Notes: generated from the letters alone by a model not told the origin. DNA of 64,000 nt from Clytia hemisphaerica (GCA_902728285.1 CACVBU010000032.1:434001-498000), one strand, 5' to 3'; shown: positions 43,136-58,100, counted from the stretch's first letter. Made by a program: numbers and translations.

Positions 43136-46100
43136 ATGGCTTCTCAAACTGAAAAGAAGGTTCTTATTGCAATGGATGAAAGTGAACACAGCAAAAGAGC
43201 TTTTGAATGTAAGAACTTTTTTAATTGTTATGTGTCGGTCCAGTTGGCACGCGTCGTCAACCTGCATCCAATTCCACTCAGTTCCATGCCATCAATATGC
43301 CAAAAATATTTTGTTCAACCACCTTCACTTCAAGATAGGCCACCATAGAATGAACTTCCTTTTATAGGATCAATTGTAAAAGGGGTTACGCACGATACGA
43401 AAATCTCGTGTTCGCAAGCGAAAGGTTTTTTACACTACATACCGTAGGATTGCTAAACTTCCTTATTCCAAGCGAAATGTTCCGATTACTAGTGTACATC
43501 GGAAAAGGACCAAAACGCCACAAAAGTAGATTTAACACCGATTTTAGCCGGAGACGCCTAGAAGCAAAAAGATCCCGGAGACGGGGCAGGTATGTTTTCC
43601 CGGGAATGAGAAAGTTAGCCATTTTATGATACAATTTTAAAAAGTTGTACCCAGCCGTTTGGGTGATGTGTGATCGGGAAATAATTCGAGGCATGATTTG
43701 GGCTATTTTCGCGATATTTGCATGGTGAACAAACCTTTTTTGGTAATTTTCATGATCGTCAAGAGAGCAAGGAAAATTTCTATCAATGCATCTTAAACAT
43801 GTACAAACTCTGGTGAACCAAAACAACTTTGATTCTATTTTCAAAACAAACTGCTTTTTTGAAGTTTTTTTAACTCAAATATCTTAAAATTTCAACCTAA
43901 AACTTTTTCTCTTTTCTCGTTTTCTTAAATCAAGGGGGTAATGTATATCTACAAAAATTGATCTTGTTCATCAAAAATTGAGAATATTTTACAATAAGAA
44001 AACCAAAGGAAAATTTATATTTTCAAAATAGATGAAATATTTTGCATATACTTTCATATATAAAATATTGGAAAAAAGGTTTAATATATAAAATATTGGA
44101 GAAAAGGTAAAATATATAAAATATTGAAAAAAAGTAAAAAACTTTCAAAACAGGGAAACAATTTCATAATTTCAAACATACACTTTTTTTAATATAAGAA
44201 CGATTTTATAAGAACAACGAGGCTCAAAATCGCCAAAAAATAAGAACAATTTAAGAGCAATGCTGAGCCTGAAACTACTCAATTTCAATCAATTTAGGGG
44301 TCAAAGTGATAAAAATTGGGTATAATTCCTAAAATACCTGACTTACATCCTATTAATAAGAACATATGATTGATAGAAGCTCAAAGTGCAAAAAAAAAAA
44401 AAAGAACAGTCGAGGCTCAGAAAAATTTTACTGGTTCTTATAAAAGTGTAATGCAAAAGAAATCTCATATATACTGGGAAACATTTTCATAATCTGAAAG
44501 AACGTCGAAAGGAAAAAATCCCCCTAGCAGAAGGCATTTTGTAATTTTCAAAAGCATGCTGCAAAAGCAAAAAATGTCACAAAATTGGCAATCATAATCT
44601 CCAAAATTTCCAAAAAGAAAAAAAGTCTTCATGCCAGGATATTGCTTGAAAAAATTTTCAATTGAAGCGAAAATAAAAAAATGTAGCGTTTCTGGAAACC
44701 AACCGGGTGAAAAATAATAATTTTCTGATCTGGGTTCATCTATATATAGTTCATTATAAAAAAAATCAAGTTGGAGCATTTTAAGCTATAAAAGTAGTTT
44801 GGTTAGATATTCTCACTCGTAGATCAAGAATTGTTTGTTAGTTAGTAGTTGATACATTAGTATATTCAGGGCTTACTTCATACTGTTCGTACATAAAAGT
44901 TATTGTTAAAGTTCTATTTCAATGATCTTATATATTACTTAAATCATCAAAAAAATATAATAAAATTTTTTTTTCTGACCGGCCGCATCAAAGCTTTTTT
45001 CCTTCACCCGCATTCCGGAAACACTACATTTTTTTTTTTTTTTGCCTGACAGCAAAACTTTTCTACATTTTTTAAATGCATGTGGAAGAAAATGTCAAGT
45101 TAACGACAAACATTTTCCACATGTTTAACGTACGGAGAAGAAAATGTCCAAGTCCACAGCAAAAATTTCCACGTTTTAAAAGCACGTGAAAGAAAATGTC
45201 CAAATTCACATAAAAAATTTCCACGTTTAAACGCACGTGGAAGAAAATATCCAAATTCACAACCAAAAGTTTTCCACGTTTTAATCGCACGTGGAGGAAA
45301 ATGTCCAAATTCACAACCAAAGGTTTTCCACGTTTAAAATGCACGTGGAAGAAAATGTCCAAATTCACAGCAAAAGTTTCCACGTTTTAAAAAACACACG
45401 TGCAAGAAAATGTTCAAACTCACAACCAAAAGTTTTCCACGTTTTAAACGCACGTGGAAGAAAATGTCCAAATTCATAACCAAAAGTTTTCCACGTTTAA
45501 AACGCACGTAGAAGAAAATGTCTAAATTCACAGCAAAAATTTCCACGTTTTAAACGCGCATGCAAGAAAATGTCCAACTTCACAACCAAAAGTTTTCCAC
45601 GTTGCATTTTTAAAACATCAATCATCAATCAGTAAATTTTGCTCTGGGTTTAAATTTTTACATTAAAGCTAACCAGTTCATATCCAACCGCAACCATTTC
45701 CTTGGCTTGGGTGCCGCATCTACCATCTGACCATCATAAAAAAGTGAGTTCAAACTTTTTTGATGTCGCAAAATTTTTCAAATATAGCATGGTCAGATTT
45801 ATCCACAAATATTCAGTCAACTGCCTTGTTAGAAATTGTGTAAATATACGGGCAAAATTGAAGTTAGTTTGTTGTGAAAGTTGATAAAATATCGAACGGA
45901 TAAAATATCCTGTTTTTCAAGAAGAGATTGCACCAATCTCTCATGCCAAACCAAACGAAACATCAAATTCAGGAAGGAATAATAAGAAAACTTCATCATC
46001 AACCATTTCTTGTAACAATCACACAAAAATCATGATCCAATTCAACTCATTAAAGCATAAAAACCAAAGAAAAATAGCGAAAGAGCGGTAGCAACCAGTT

Positions 46101-49100
46101 GTTTATTTTTGCCACCATCTTTGTTTTGACTGTTAAAAGGCAGTATGGTCCGATCAACAATACGCTTCCGAACCGAGCGACGTTTCCCGATCGAGAAGGA
46201 TACTTATATTTTCCTCCGACGTTTCTCGAAGAAATGACGTATTTATCGTTGTATGAAAAACATCCTACTGTTTTTCACGCCGGAGCTCGATTTAAACAGA
46301 GATTTGGAAAAAAATCCATTACGTAATGCTTCCAACAGACAGTCGGGTACAGGCGATAATTCTCCATATTGGAACTTAAGACAGTTGCACACGACGACGA
46401 AAGTCTGAATGGAAACGAGGCTGAAAAAGGGTAAAAATCGATTTTATCACTCCGCATATCAGCTTTTTTTCCCGCGCTTTTGCCAAAAGAATCGCACTCG
46501 CTCGTTGCGCTCGCTCGTGCGTAATGAACCATATTCGTGTGGCTTTCAGCCTTGCACAACAGTCAGGGCCTCATCGGTCTTTTATAATATTAGTTCGGAT
46601 AGAATAAAAACATACATGATCAACATAACCAAACCTTCTGTCTTGCGTTTACTCTTTCCTTCCCACAACTTTCGTTTTTGCTTATGTAGGTTTTAAAATC
46701 CACAAGTAATGAACCTCTTATAGCTTTATCTGAATAAATCTGGTTGAAACTTTCTATCAGGTTTCATTCCGCACGTTTTTTATCCACGTGGTGAACCGCT
46801 TGAAACTTGGAACTTTCCCGTGAGCGCGATTGGGCGTACCGCCATCGCGAAATTTTTCGTGAAAATTTACCGTATTCTAACGCTAAATATAATCTAGATA
46901 GGAAACAAATATTAAATTTGATTCTTTTTTTGTTCGTATTTCTAAATTTCCCGATAAAAAGAACTATTTACAAATTATTTTCTTTAACGGGCGTTGAATC
47001 GACATTGACATATTTAATGATGTCATAATCATAATAGACCTTTTTTCAAAGAGGCCACCCTGTTGAATAATTATGTAGTCCAGCAGAAAAACAGTGATAA
47101 ACCATGAATAATTATTACAATATGTATGATACAGTAATTATGCATGGCTATATCATTTTTTTATGGCTGGACTACATAATTATTCAACATGACATCCTCT
47201 TTGAAAAAAGGTCTATGCCGTGCATATTTTGTCAACATCATTTTCCTTGGATAAATACCACTAAAATATACAAGATAAGTAAACATAAATTTATCACCTG
47301 CGAGCACAGCTTAGCTAAGCGCACCTATCTTATTCATTATCTAAGAATTGAAGCGGGCAAAGATTATCGCGCGGGCTGATAGCAGACAAAGGTTATTTGA
47401 AGATATTTTCAGTTATAATCCAAGGTAGAACAAACTAAACATAGAAAGGGGGTATTTTTTAGTGCTCTATACGATGATCGCTATTTTTTTTTGTTTCTAT
47501 GTTTAGATTTTTCTACCCAGCCCTTTGCTATATGTACGCGCGCCCTGTTGCTAAAACCTTTGCTTGAAATCGAAAGTGAAACCAAGATAATTTAGCGCAC
47601 ACTGCCGTTCGTGTAATATCGATAAAGTGGAATGAGATCCTGACTGGCCTTGCACTCCTTCACAGAGCCTATTTGAGATATTTTACTAACTAGCCCAGAG
47701 AAAAATTTTAAACCTTTATTATTTGAATGGGCCATTCCAGTTTTTATTTGTTACCCCCCAATGGACAACATGGAATTTCCGTAGCAAATTGCTTTCAAGA
47801 AAGTCCGGAATTTCCGTAACAAATCTACAAAATACCTATCAAAACTGTGGAATTCCGTTACTGTAAGCTAAAAAAATCACGGAATTCCAATACCCCCCGC
47901 TTGTTAATTTTTCAAAAATTTTCCAACCCCCCGGACCTTATTAGGACCCCCCCCCGTTTATTAATCTCTAAGAATATTTTCAGCTGTCAAGAGAAGGCCC
48001 CTTATTTTGCTCTAAATAGCCTGATTTTAGCCTTATTTTTACCTTATTTTTGGGTTTTAGAAATACAATTTCTAACCCCCCGGCAATTAGGTCCCCCCCG
48101 TTTATTAAGATCTAGAAAATTTTCCAACCCCCCCGTTTATTCGAACCCCCCCCCCCCCCGTTTATTTGGAACCTAAGAGTAAGTAAAATTCATGGAATTC
48201 CGATACTTTCTCTTAAAAGTTTGCCTGGAATTCCGTGCCAAAATTTATTTCAAAAATTGATGTCATCCATTAGGTAGGGCGGTCGGAAGTCGTGTATTTT
48301 CCCGCGCGACACAAAAGACGGGGCAACAAAAAAAGGATAAAAATAAAATTCAGAATTAAATATCTAAATGATAAAGAAAGATATCTGCATGATTTTTTGT
48401 TCCAAAAAGAAAATAATTTATTCACCTTTACAGTGCAAAAAACCAGAAGTCTTTAACGTTCTTCGTTCATTTGTAATCTTCGATTTTCAGAGCTTGGGTT
48501 GCCCTATTTGTTGTGAACAAGATTACGACACTGCCAATTTGGAAAAACAATGGTTACTTTTGTTAAGATCACGAAGGAGCAGATCGGTCCCGTAACAAAC
48601 GGTTTTTTGTATTTGAAAGATGGTATATCAAGCTTTCTTTTTCGTTCTGTGGGGTCGTGCATTGTCTTCCAGCAAATGTAAATCAAAGAATTAAATTTTT
48701 TCGAAGAATCCGTCATATTTAGCGAAAGGTAACAGCAGAGAGCTTAGACCTTCCTCTTTCATGCTGTACAATTATCTTTCTTGTATCTATATCTGCTCCA
48801 TTGTAAGAGAAGTTTAATGGTATAGTGACCCCCGTCTCTATGGCTCGCACTACGGAAAAACACTCTCGCCCCAAACTTCCCGCGCAGATTTTTTTGTAAA
48901 ACACTTTCGATTTCAGTGCCGTGGACATGTTACAAGATGGCAGGAGGTTTTTGAACAGGAATCTTCAAAAAAATGGAACTTCAAAATGGAATATCTGAAA
49001 AACTACTAAAGGTTGAAAGATAAGTGACTCCTCATTTTTTTTCTGAGAATAAGGGCTTTTCATTAAACTTGGTTTGACATTTTGAAAATGATTTTGAAAT

Positions 49101-52100
49101 TTCGACTGACCCCCTACATTTAGGGGGTAATGTTTTTTTTCTGGAATGGCCCAATGCATGCCTTTTTAATACTCAAATATAAAACAGGGGGCGGACGACA
49201 CAGGATTTCCGAGGGCAAAAGTTTTCACCAAAATTCAAAATTTCCAAGGTGAGAGAAGAAAATGTATGAATTTCTAAGGCAATTGAATTAAAAAAGGCCA
49301 GGCCCAATTGATTTTTTTGAAAAATGCATCGGTCGGTCGGTCGGTAGCTAAAACTGGAACATTTTTTTCATTTTCCCACCAAAAACCTCCATTTTTGAAA
49401 TCCCTCAAGCAATCGTTGCAATTCTAGAATCCAACCACGAATGTAAAGAAATAGCCTAAAAGCCCGGATCCACAAAGGCACCCGCTGCGATCGCAAGATA
49501 ACTTCTAGTTGGAGATTAAGGTGTTCGCGGCGTGTGCTTAAAGGAATACAGCTGTGACTCTCTGCTTTTTAGGTGCTTGATATTTGTTTTTAAGTACAGG
49601 TTACACCGGGACATTTTCTGTGCGCAGAGTGGATGTTGTTTATAGAAGAATCAAAGCAGTCAGTTATAAAAAAAGAACCGCAGAGATATTAGTCATCATG
49701 TGAAAAGGAGGTAAAATTGTTTTGATTTTTCCGACTCAAAGTGAAACACTTTTTCTCAAAAATGTACGTTTGGTATGTATAAAATAATGTGATATAAGTA
49801 TTTAGACATTAGAATAAGTAATAAATAAGTAGTTCTAGAAATATATGTAGTCTTCATGTTGGAGAGCTCTCCCAGTCATATTAAAATTTATTTTGTCAAG
49901 ACAGTCAGACTTTTTCAGGGCCTCTTTGAAGGCATCATAAGTATTTTTCTCCCTGATGGAATTAGGAATATTATTCCGCACAATAGCAGCTCTATATTTG
50001 AAAGAGCGTTTATAGTCAACAAAAGTAAAGCGTGCTTGGTTAATTTTAGATGAGTTTCTGTTACCACGAGCAACTGATTTTGTAATGTGATCTGTTAAGA
50101 GGGGTGGACACGGACCTTGTAGATTTTATACACTTTGCAAGCTATACTCTTTTTATAGTAGTAAGCAATTCTTTTCCAATTTTGTAAAAGATAAAACATA
50201 GACATCAGAGACTTCTTCAAACGATTGCTGAAACGAGCTGCTCTGATATGGACTTTTTCAATACTGGACAATCTAGGGTGTCTGAACAATTTCCCCAGAT
50301 AAGGATACCGTAAAGAACAGATGGAAGGATACCTTGAAAATAAATAGTAGATAGAGTAGATTTTGGCATTCCTCTCATTTGATATAGCTTTTTAAGTTTA
50401 ACAATAAAGCTTTTTGTAACTTTTTGAACATGGACATCCCATTTCAATTCATCATCAATTATTACACCCAGACATTTTGTAGAGTTTATCACTTCAATAC
50501 TTTTGTTGCAGATTGACAAATTTTGAAGTGGACCGATAACTTATGATAGAATCATAACTTTGCAATGCTGACCTGAAAGCTGACGTAACCTGAGCTGAAG
50601 TTGGCTTTTATTTGCCGACGTGATTTACACTCTAGGTTGGCGTGCCGACAAAAGAAATGTTTTGGGTCGACAAAGCCGACCTAAAAAGGAAAAATATTAT
50701 TTGTTAGGTTAATCTAATTGTGTTATCATTTGATAACACATGATAATCGAGCCTCATTCCATTCTCTTTATAAAACATAAAACTTATTAACACAATTATT
50801 AAGGAGGTCCTATTAAGGAGGTTATTAAGGCGAGGTCCGGAATTCCTGAGTTATTTTTTCCGAGTTAAGAAAAAACCAAGTTATCCGGAGTTATGACATC
50901 ATTTTTGGAATTTAGTGACGTCATTTTTCATTTTTTAACTCGGGAATTTTTACATCTTTTAACTTTCCGAGTTATTTTCCATTTTTTAACTCAGGAATTT
51001 TTGCTTACTTTAACTTTCCGAGTTATTTTTGAATTTTTAACTCGGAAATTTTTTCTTCCTTTAACTTTCCGAGTTATTTTTGAATTTTTAACTCAGGAAT
51101 TTTGGCTTCCTTTAGCTTTCCGAGTTATTTTTCTTCATAAATAAACACCAGCTTTAATCTATTGATCCAATACCAACCAAAATCAAAGACATAACCATCC
51201 ATTACCTATTTTTCCCATTACCAACTAGAAAAACCTTAGCCTGCTTTGACTAAAATGAATAATCAACAAACAAGTGAATAATTGAAAAACAAGAACTGAA
51301 GTTAAAACCTGCTAGATAAACAAAGTGTAAGCCCTTCAAAAATCTTACAGCATAAATACTGTGTAAATCTAAAAAAGTACAGCAGGTATGGAGGAATCGT
51401 GTAAGACCTGTTCGGCTCCATAGAAGCCCGGGGGTACTAGGATTGCGAGCTAACGGGTATTTGCTGCAAAAATCGAGGAAAAAACTGATTTTTTGGGATT
51501 TTGTGACCCTTATTGGAACTTTTGGCTGTTTTTACAAGGGACTGAAATTAGATTTTGTGATTTTTACGACCCTTCAAAGGTCCAAAAAAGGCAGCCTTAA
51601 GGGCGGCATACCCGTACGTGCCATAGTACTCAATCACAAAACTCTTCTTCTAGATATTCAAGCAAATATTAAATTTGTGGTGTGCTTGTGGTTTCGATCA
51701 ATAGATTAAAGCTGGTGTTTTTTTATGAAGAAAAATAACTCGGAAAGCTAAAGGAAGAGAAAATTCCCGAGTTAAAAAATGAAAAATAACTCGGAAAGCT
51801 AAAGGAAGCAAAAATTCCCGAGTTAAAAAATGGAAAATAACTTGGAAAGTTAAAGGAAGTAAAACTTCCCGAGTTAGAAAATGAAAAATAACGTCACTAA
51901 ACTCCAAAAATTACGTCATAACTCGGGATAACTCGGTTTTTTGTTAACTCGGTTTTATTAACTAGGAAAAAATAACTCGGGAATTCCAGGCCTCGTCGCG
52001 GGCCCCCCTGATATGAGCAAGGGAACAATGTTGGCCACCCCTACTGAAAATTTCAGATCATCATCATGGAATAAAAAGATATAGTCAAATCTTGTAGGGT

Positions 52101-55100
52101 TATTTTTCAAAAGAATTTTGCCAAAATCGATTTTCGCATTTCCCCATTTTACCCTACGCAAACGCACGTGGCACGCGCCCGCCGCGATCGCAAAATAACT
52201 TCTAGTTGGAGATGCGTTTGTAGCCCTTAAGGGTACCTTTTTTGGACTTCCAAAGTCCTGCTAAGGGTCGAAAAATCAGAAAATCAAATTTCAGTCCCAC
52301 TAAGGGTCGGAAAAATATAAAAAAATTTCAACTTTCTCCCCCCTGAAAGATCGAAATTTGGTCAAAATTGGTCAAATTTGTCCCGCTAAGGTTCGTAAAA
52401 TTCCCAACATTTCCCTTTGTTTTCTCCTTTTTAGTCCCGGTAAGGGTCCAAAGTTCGAAAGTCGGGTGGCACCCCCCGTCAGCTTGCAACCCTAGTACCC
52501 TGAGATTCGTAGCCTGAGCTTAAAGGAATACAGCTGCAACTTTCTGCTTTTAGGTGCTTAATATTTGTTTTTAAGTACGGGTTACACCAGGACATTTTCT
52601 GTGTGCAAAGTGAATATTGTTTATAGAAGAATCAAAGCAGTTATCATGTGAAAAGGAGGTAAAATTTTTTTGGCCAGAGGACACAAACCAAACTATCAAT
52701 TGGGCCTGGCCTTAAAGTATTATTTCTTCTCCTCTGGACCTCTATAGAGCTGCCAGTCAAAATCTCAATCTTAGTTTTCAAATTCAAAACCTTATGCCAT
52801 TTGAAAGCCCTTATCATAAGAGAAGAATGAGGGGTCATTTACCTGGCAGAAAGTTTTAGCTCTTGAGATAATATCAATTTGAAGTTCCAATTTTACAGCT
52901 CCTTTGGTAACACGACCCCCCAGCTAAATTCCACGATTTTTTGGCACTCAGTTTCGATTTTGCTCGACCAAATCTCGGTGCGAAAACCAAAAATTGGGGT
53001 TTTACCTTGCGCAGCCTTGAAAATCAGTCAACCAGCTTCAAACTTTTGTTTACTACAAATGATGTGAAAAAGATATTGAAAAACGGTTTTCACATTTAAA
53101 AAGAAAAGCTTTTGGCTTTCAAAACATCCACGCATAATTAATTAGTTAATAACATTTAAAGTTTTAAAGAAAATCTGAAAACAAAGCAAAAATGTCTCTT
53201 TTGACCCGAATCCAGAGGAAAACCCGAGCAAAGTGTTGATATCGTAAAAACAGGAATCGCTTGGCGAAAGCATGGTGAACAAATTATACTCGTTATTTTT
53301 CATTTAGGATATTTTTAAATGTACATAGACCTGAAAAAAGAAAGATATCATATCATCATATCATCGTTCACTGCTGGCAGGAAATGGATGGCCAAAGGAT
53401 TTAAAATTTTACTGCGTTGAGCAAAACAAAATGAAAAATAAGTCGACAAGGATAATTCTCCCTTTCTTCATTTCTTAGAAGAGGGAAGTGAAAAAATAAA
53501 CGAAACATAATGTCATCAATCAAAAATGAATTGAATGTTGAAAGCTCGAAATTTTCTACCCGAAGGTAAACAATCAAAAAATCAAAAAATGTTATCATGG
53601 TGACACATCGATTTATTGAGCTTCTTCGTTGTATTGTCTTTGTTCATCTATTCCCTCTTTCCTCCATCAAGGTCAATTCGACTTGAAAACAATTATGTGA
53701 GTCGAGTTTGAATAATTCCAGAAATGACCATTTCATTTAATGTGTAGCATCATGAAAAAAGTTCCAATCTTGTTCGAATTTACACATGAGCTGCATTTTA
53801 GTCATTTACCATGTCCATATTCCATTTAAAATTGATATTTGAAATAATTCTGTGTCAAGTTTGAAAAATCAAGCCACCAATCCACCAATTCGTAAAACAA
53901 GACAGATCCAGAAACAACCATTTTCACACGTAGCATCATGGAAAAAGTTCCATTCTTGTTCAAATTTACACATGAGCTGCATTTTAGTCTCCATTGCCAT
54001 ATTCCATTTAATCGGTATTTGAAATGATTCTGTGTCGAGTTTGAAAAATCAAGCCACCAATTCGTTAAACGAGACAGATCTAGAAATAACCATTTTCACA
54101 CGTAGCATCATGGAAAAAGTTTCAATCTTGTTCATATTTACACATGAGCTGCATTTTAGTCTCCATTGCCATATTTCATTTAATCGGTATTTGAAATAAT
54201 TCTGTGTCGAGTTTGAAAAATCAAGCCACCAATTCGTTAAACGAGACAGATCTAGAAATAACCATTTTCACACGCAGTCACACGTAGCAGCATGGAAAAA
54301 GTTCCAATCTTGTTCTAATTTACACATGAACTCTATTTTAGTGTCCATCAACAAATTCCTAACCTGAGATTGTTGCATGGAGTTCACCACTGAGGATTCT
54401 CGTACTGACGTATATTTGTAATCAAGGATTCAAACTAAATAGATACAAAGATCCAAAATTAGTTTATATGAAAAACAAAAATGAATAAATTCTAAGACTA
54501 AGTCTATATCAAACAAAGTCTAGAGTATATGAGACTAGGGTATCATACATACAAGAGAGGATACATTAAAGTAAACAAGAGGAAATATATTGAATAGTAA
54601 ATAATAAATAATGCTTACCAGCTTGCCAGAGTGAAAGAACTGTGAAGGAGAATCCAAAATGTCAAAATGATTTGAAGACTATCATTGATTGACTTATGTT
54701 TGTTTACATTATTTAATATTTATGTTGAGAAAATGACTAAGTCCTGAGGTGTTGACTCTCTGAGTGCTACATGTCAACTGAACTCTGAAGAAAAGTGGAC
54801 AAGCTGCCATATTTATAGAAAATCTAAACCAAGTTGGCCATAAATACTAAAATTATGAAAAATAGCTAGGAAATGTAAATATGATGAACCAAGTTGGCTA
54901 TCAAACTAAAATTGATATAAACTAGAAAATACAAAATGAATTATCATAAATTATGCAGAAAACCTGGTTTTCACTGAAAATACTGAAAAATGCACTTAAA
55001 AGGAACCAGAATAGATACAAAAACAAATGGAAGAGATTGAAGATAAAATGAGTTCAAACTTGAGATATTGATAAATTTTGCAGTTCAATAAGTTCAATAT

Positions 55101-58100
55101 TTGTCAAATTACAGAGATCAGATTGTAATTGATTTCTGCCCACCACGCTGAAGCTCTAAAGGGATGGGTGAAAACATACAATCTGACGAATATGCAATCT
55201 CGAAATCGTAAGGACCGCGTTCGTCTAAAAGGACTGGGTATGACAACAAAGTTGCGTGATTGTGTTTATGAATAGGGCGCCGTATCAGTTTTTGACTTTC
55301 TGGCGCACAGCAAGATTCTTGTTGTAAAATTTTCCGCGGGAGGACTATTTTCCTCAGATGTATAATTTTCAAGTGCCTTCAGAGGTTTACCGTGCACGTA
55401 AGAAAATTATGAACAGCTGTTATCAGGTTACAAATTCCAGAATCAGTTTTACTTGAAATGATTCTGTGTCGAGTTTAAAAATCATGCCACGTCCCATTGT
55501 CACTGATGTATGACTGACCGTTGTTAACAGCGACAGATCCAGAAGTAACCTTGTGTAGCATCAAGAAATATATTCCAATCTTATTCAAATTTACACATGA
55601 GCTGTATTTCTGTTTATTTATTTCTATATTAGAAGCCATTATTTCCTTAAAATAAGGTCTTTTTGAAAACAAGAAACTAAAAATGAAAGTGATTTAAGGT
55701 AAAATTTTCACTCAGAAAGCTTTATGAAAACTTGACCAAAAACTATAAGATATGACAGAATGTTGAAAAAGTTTACAAAGAAAAATCACTACAGTACAAA
55801 GTTTATTTAGTTTGAGAGTCTCTTGACCACTAAATCAAAGAAAATGTTCAAGAAAGTATGAATCAACACATAAAATCAATCTCCTCGCTTCGACCGCCAT
55901 CTTGTTTTGTTTTGAAAACGTTTGTGGTTAAGGAGCACTGCTAATTAAGCGCTGTTTCTACCAAAACGGACAGACAGAAGGAAACACGGACAACAAAATA
56001 GTGAGACTCTCTTTAAAGGCCCACTCGCTAGCGCTGGGCCAAAAATAAAAGGAAATGATATTTTCGCGACATCCTTAATTTTACCAAACAGAATATACAT
56101 TGTTCTGCGTTTTTCAGAAATTTTATTCTGGTCCGTATTTTTTTGAGTAAGAGAAGAAGGAAGACAACATGGTGCCTGACCATGATAAAAAAATAGTAGA
56201 TCTCTGTACCTTTGGCAAAATGACTATTGCGACTTAATTTTTATGGCAATCTTAAATCTGATTTTTGTAAATGATCAATCAAAGGTTTTTAATCATTTTA
56301 TCATGAACTCAAGCATCAGTTTGTAAAATTTAGGGCAAAAGGGGTACCCAAATAAGTAGCCCAATTGGGGTACCCTACCTTTAAGGAACACCGGATAAAT
56401 ACCACTAAATACCACTAATATTATACAAAATAAGTAAACATAAATTTATCACCCGCAAGCTTACTGGTGAGTAAGATTGCAAAGAATATTTTCGGTCTAC
56501 TAAAGTGATCTGGATTCCCTAGCCTACGGAGGCTTACAGCATTTGGGTAAGCAAGACAAAAGTAAAAAAAGCTGGTTTTTTTCAGCTGGTGCTTGAAATA
56601 TTGAAGATTGTTAAGACTTTAGGTACGTCTTCTCATTCCTTTAGAAGGGTGGTCAGTTTAAACTCATTTGCAAAAATAGTCTAACAAAAATCCTTTATCC
56701 TCAGAAAGAAATGACAGGTGACTTCATGTTCATTTGAGAATTCAGACTACTGATGTCTTGAGAAATCAAAACCGGACGATTAATTGCAAGTTTATTTAAT
56801 ACTTCTAGATAAAAAAAAAAAAAAACAAAAAAAAAAAAAACTTTAACATCTACAATTGAAAGATAATGTCCAACGTCATTCATTTCGCTAGGAGATACTC
56901 AAAGCACATCTTTTGGAAATGATTTTCCCAGGCTATAACTTTTTTAAAGTCACAGTACCTTGCCCCATGCAACTGGACGAGAAGATTAGGAAAAATAACT
57001 GAAATAAGTAGCTGTAATTTGCTCAAGGTAACTGCATCTCTCATTAAGTTAGTAATCCTATTTCAAAAAGCTTTCAGTAAGTGAAAGAATTTGAAACCCC
57101 AAATTCTTATTGAGATATTTATGTTGTATACCTTTTTAGATTATTTGAGGAATATTGCGCAGAAAGATAAAGATGTTTTGATTCTCTTACACATCTTCAA
57201 TCCACCACCTCCACCAGCTCTGTCTTCTAAAGGTTTGTTTTTAAGGGTGAATTTTCATTTTGATTGTTTGATGAAAAAGAGTACTTCATGAGACTTTTTG
57301 TTCGTTCAAAAAACTTATTTTCAACATAAAGATACATATACAGGTACAGATCAAAGAGAATTTCTATTAAAAGGTTGTACATATTTATAATTCAACATTC
57401 TCCTACGTTTATTACATGCCTTTTAAAACTTTTTATGTCAGGCAAAATGTCACACATGGGCATGGGGATGCATGGAGCAGAGCACACTCATCCATTTGGT
57501 TCTGACTTTTTCCTTTCAGGTAGGAGGATTTTATAATGTTATTCACATGGGATCAATGAGAATTGGGTTTCCAATAGCAAAGAGATTAGTTTAAAAATTT
57601 TTGAAAATAAATCCAGTGTTTTTATATCTATCTTTAAAAGTCAATATTTTTAAACATTTGCTACAATAGAAAAAATGAAATAGATCCCTACTCAGCGTAT
57701 CCCATAATAAATGTCACATGACAGGACATATTGTAATTAGAAAGAAAAAATGGCCCTGAAACAGGCTAGACTGAATTTAAAGATGATATATAATTTTTTC
57801 AAAGATCCAAAAAGTGAACATTGGATTGCTTGGAGGAAAACAGTGGAAGATAAAGTTCAAGAATTAAAGACATATCTGAGCGTATATGAAAAGCAATGTG
57901 TAGAAAACCAAGTCAAATGCCATTCTATTTTGCATTCTGGAAATCCTGGTGAAGCTATATGTGAAATCTCTGAAGAACGTGATGTTTCATTAGTCATTCT
58001 TGGTTCAAGAGGTTTGAATAAATTGCGCAGAACTTTTTTAGGTTCAGTCAGTGATTATGTCATTCATCACGCCAGGAAGCCAGTCATGGTTGTACCTCCT

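Larger units (their letters stand above)
43371..46265 (+). mobile_element. Interspersed repeat, copy B (more complete)
   Basis: About 2.9 kb in USP intron 1, matching copy A block by block. It starts TCAATTGTAAAAGGGGTTAC and has a 5' part with 'aaaagatcccggagacgggg', a TACACT-type MITE, a CCGGAAAC-type MITE, a minisatellite and a 3' block. The 3' block (46096-46240) keeps an open frame shared with copy A (PINNTLPNRATFPDREGY). No recognised enzyme. The MITE at 44680-45040 is absent from copy A at the matching place. Confidence 0.75.

Noticed and set aside
45060-45610. CRISPR-like regularly spaced repeats
   Set aside because: There are no unique spacers: the whole unit is repeated with drift. 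The surrounding DNA is clearly eukaryotic with introns, so it is a minisatellite.
50893-51907. Mirror-image frames with FLTREF/LTFRVIF repeats
   Set aside because: They follow the subrepeats of the foldback arms, which are open in the same register on opposite strands. Not evidence of a protein.
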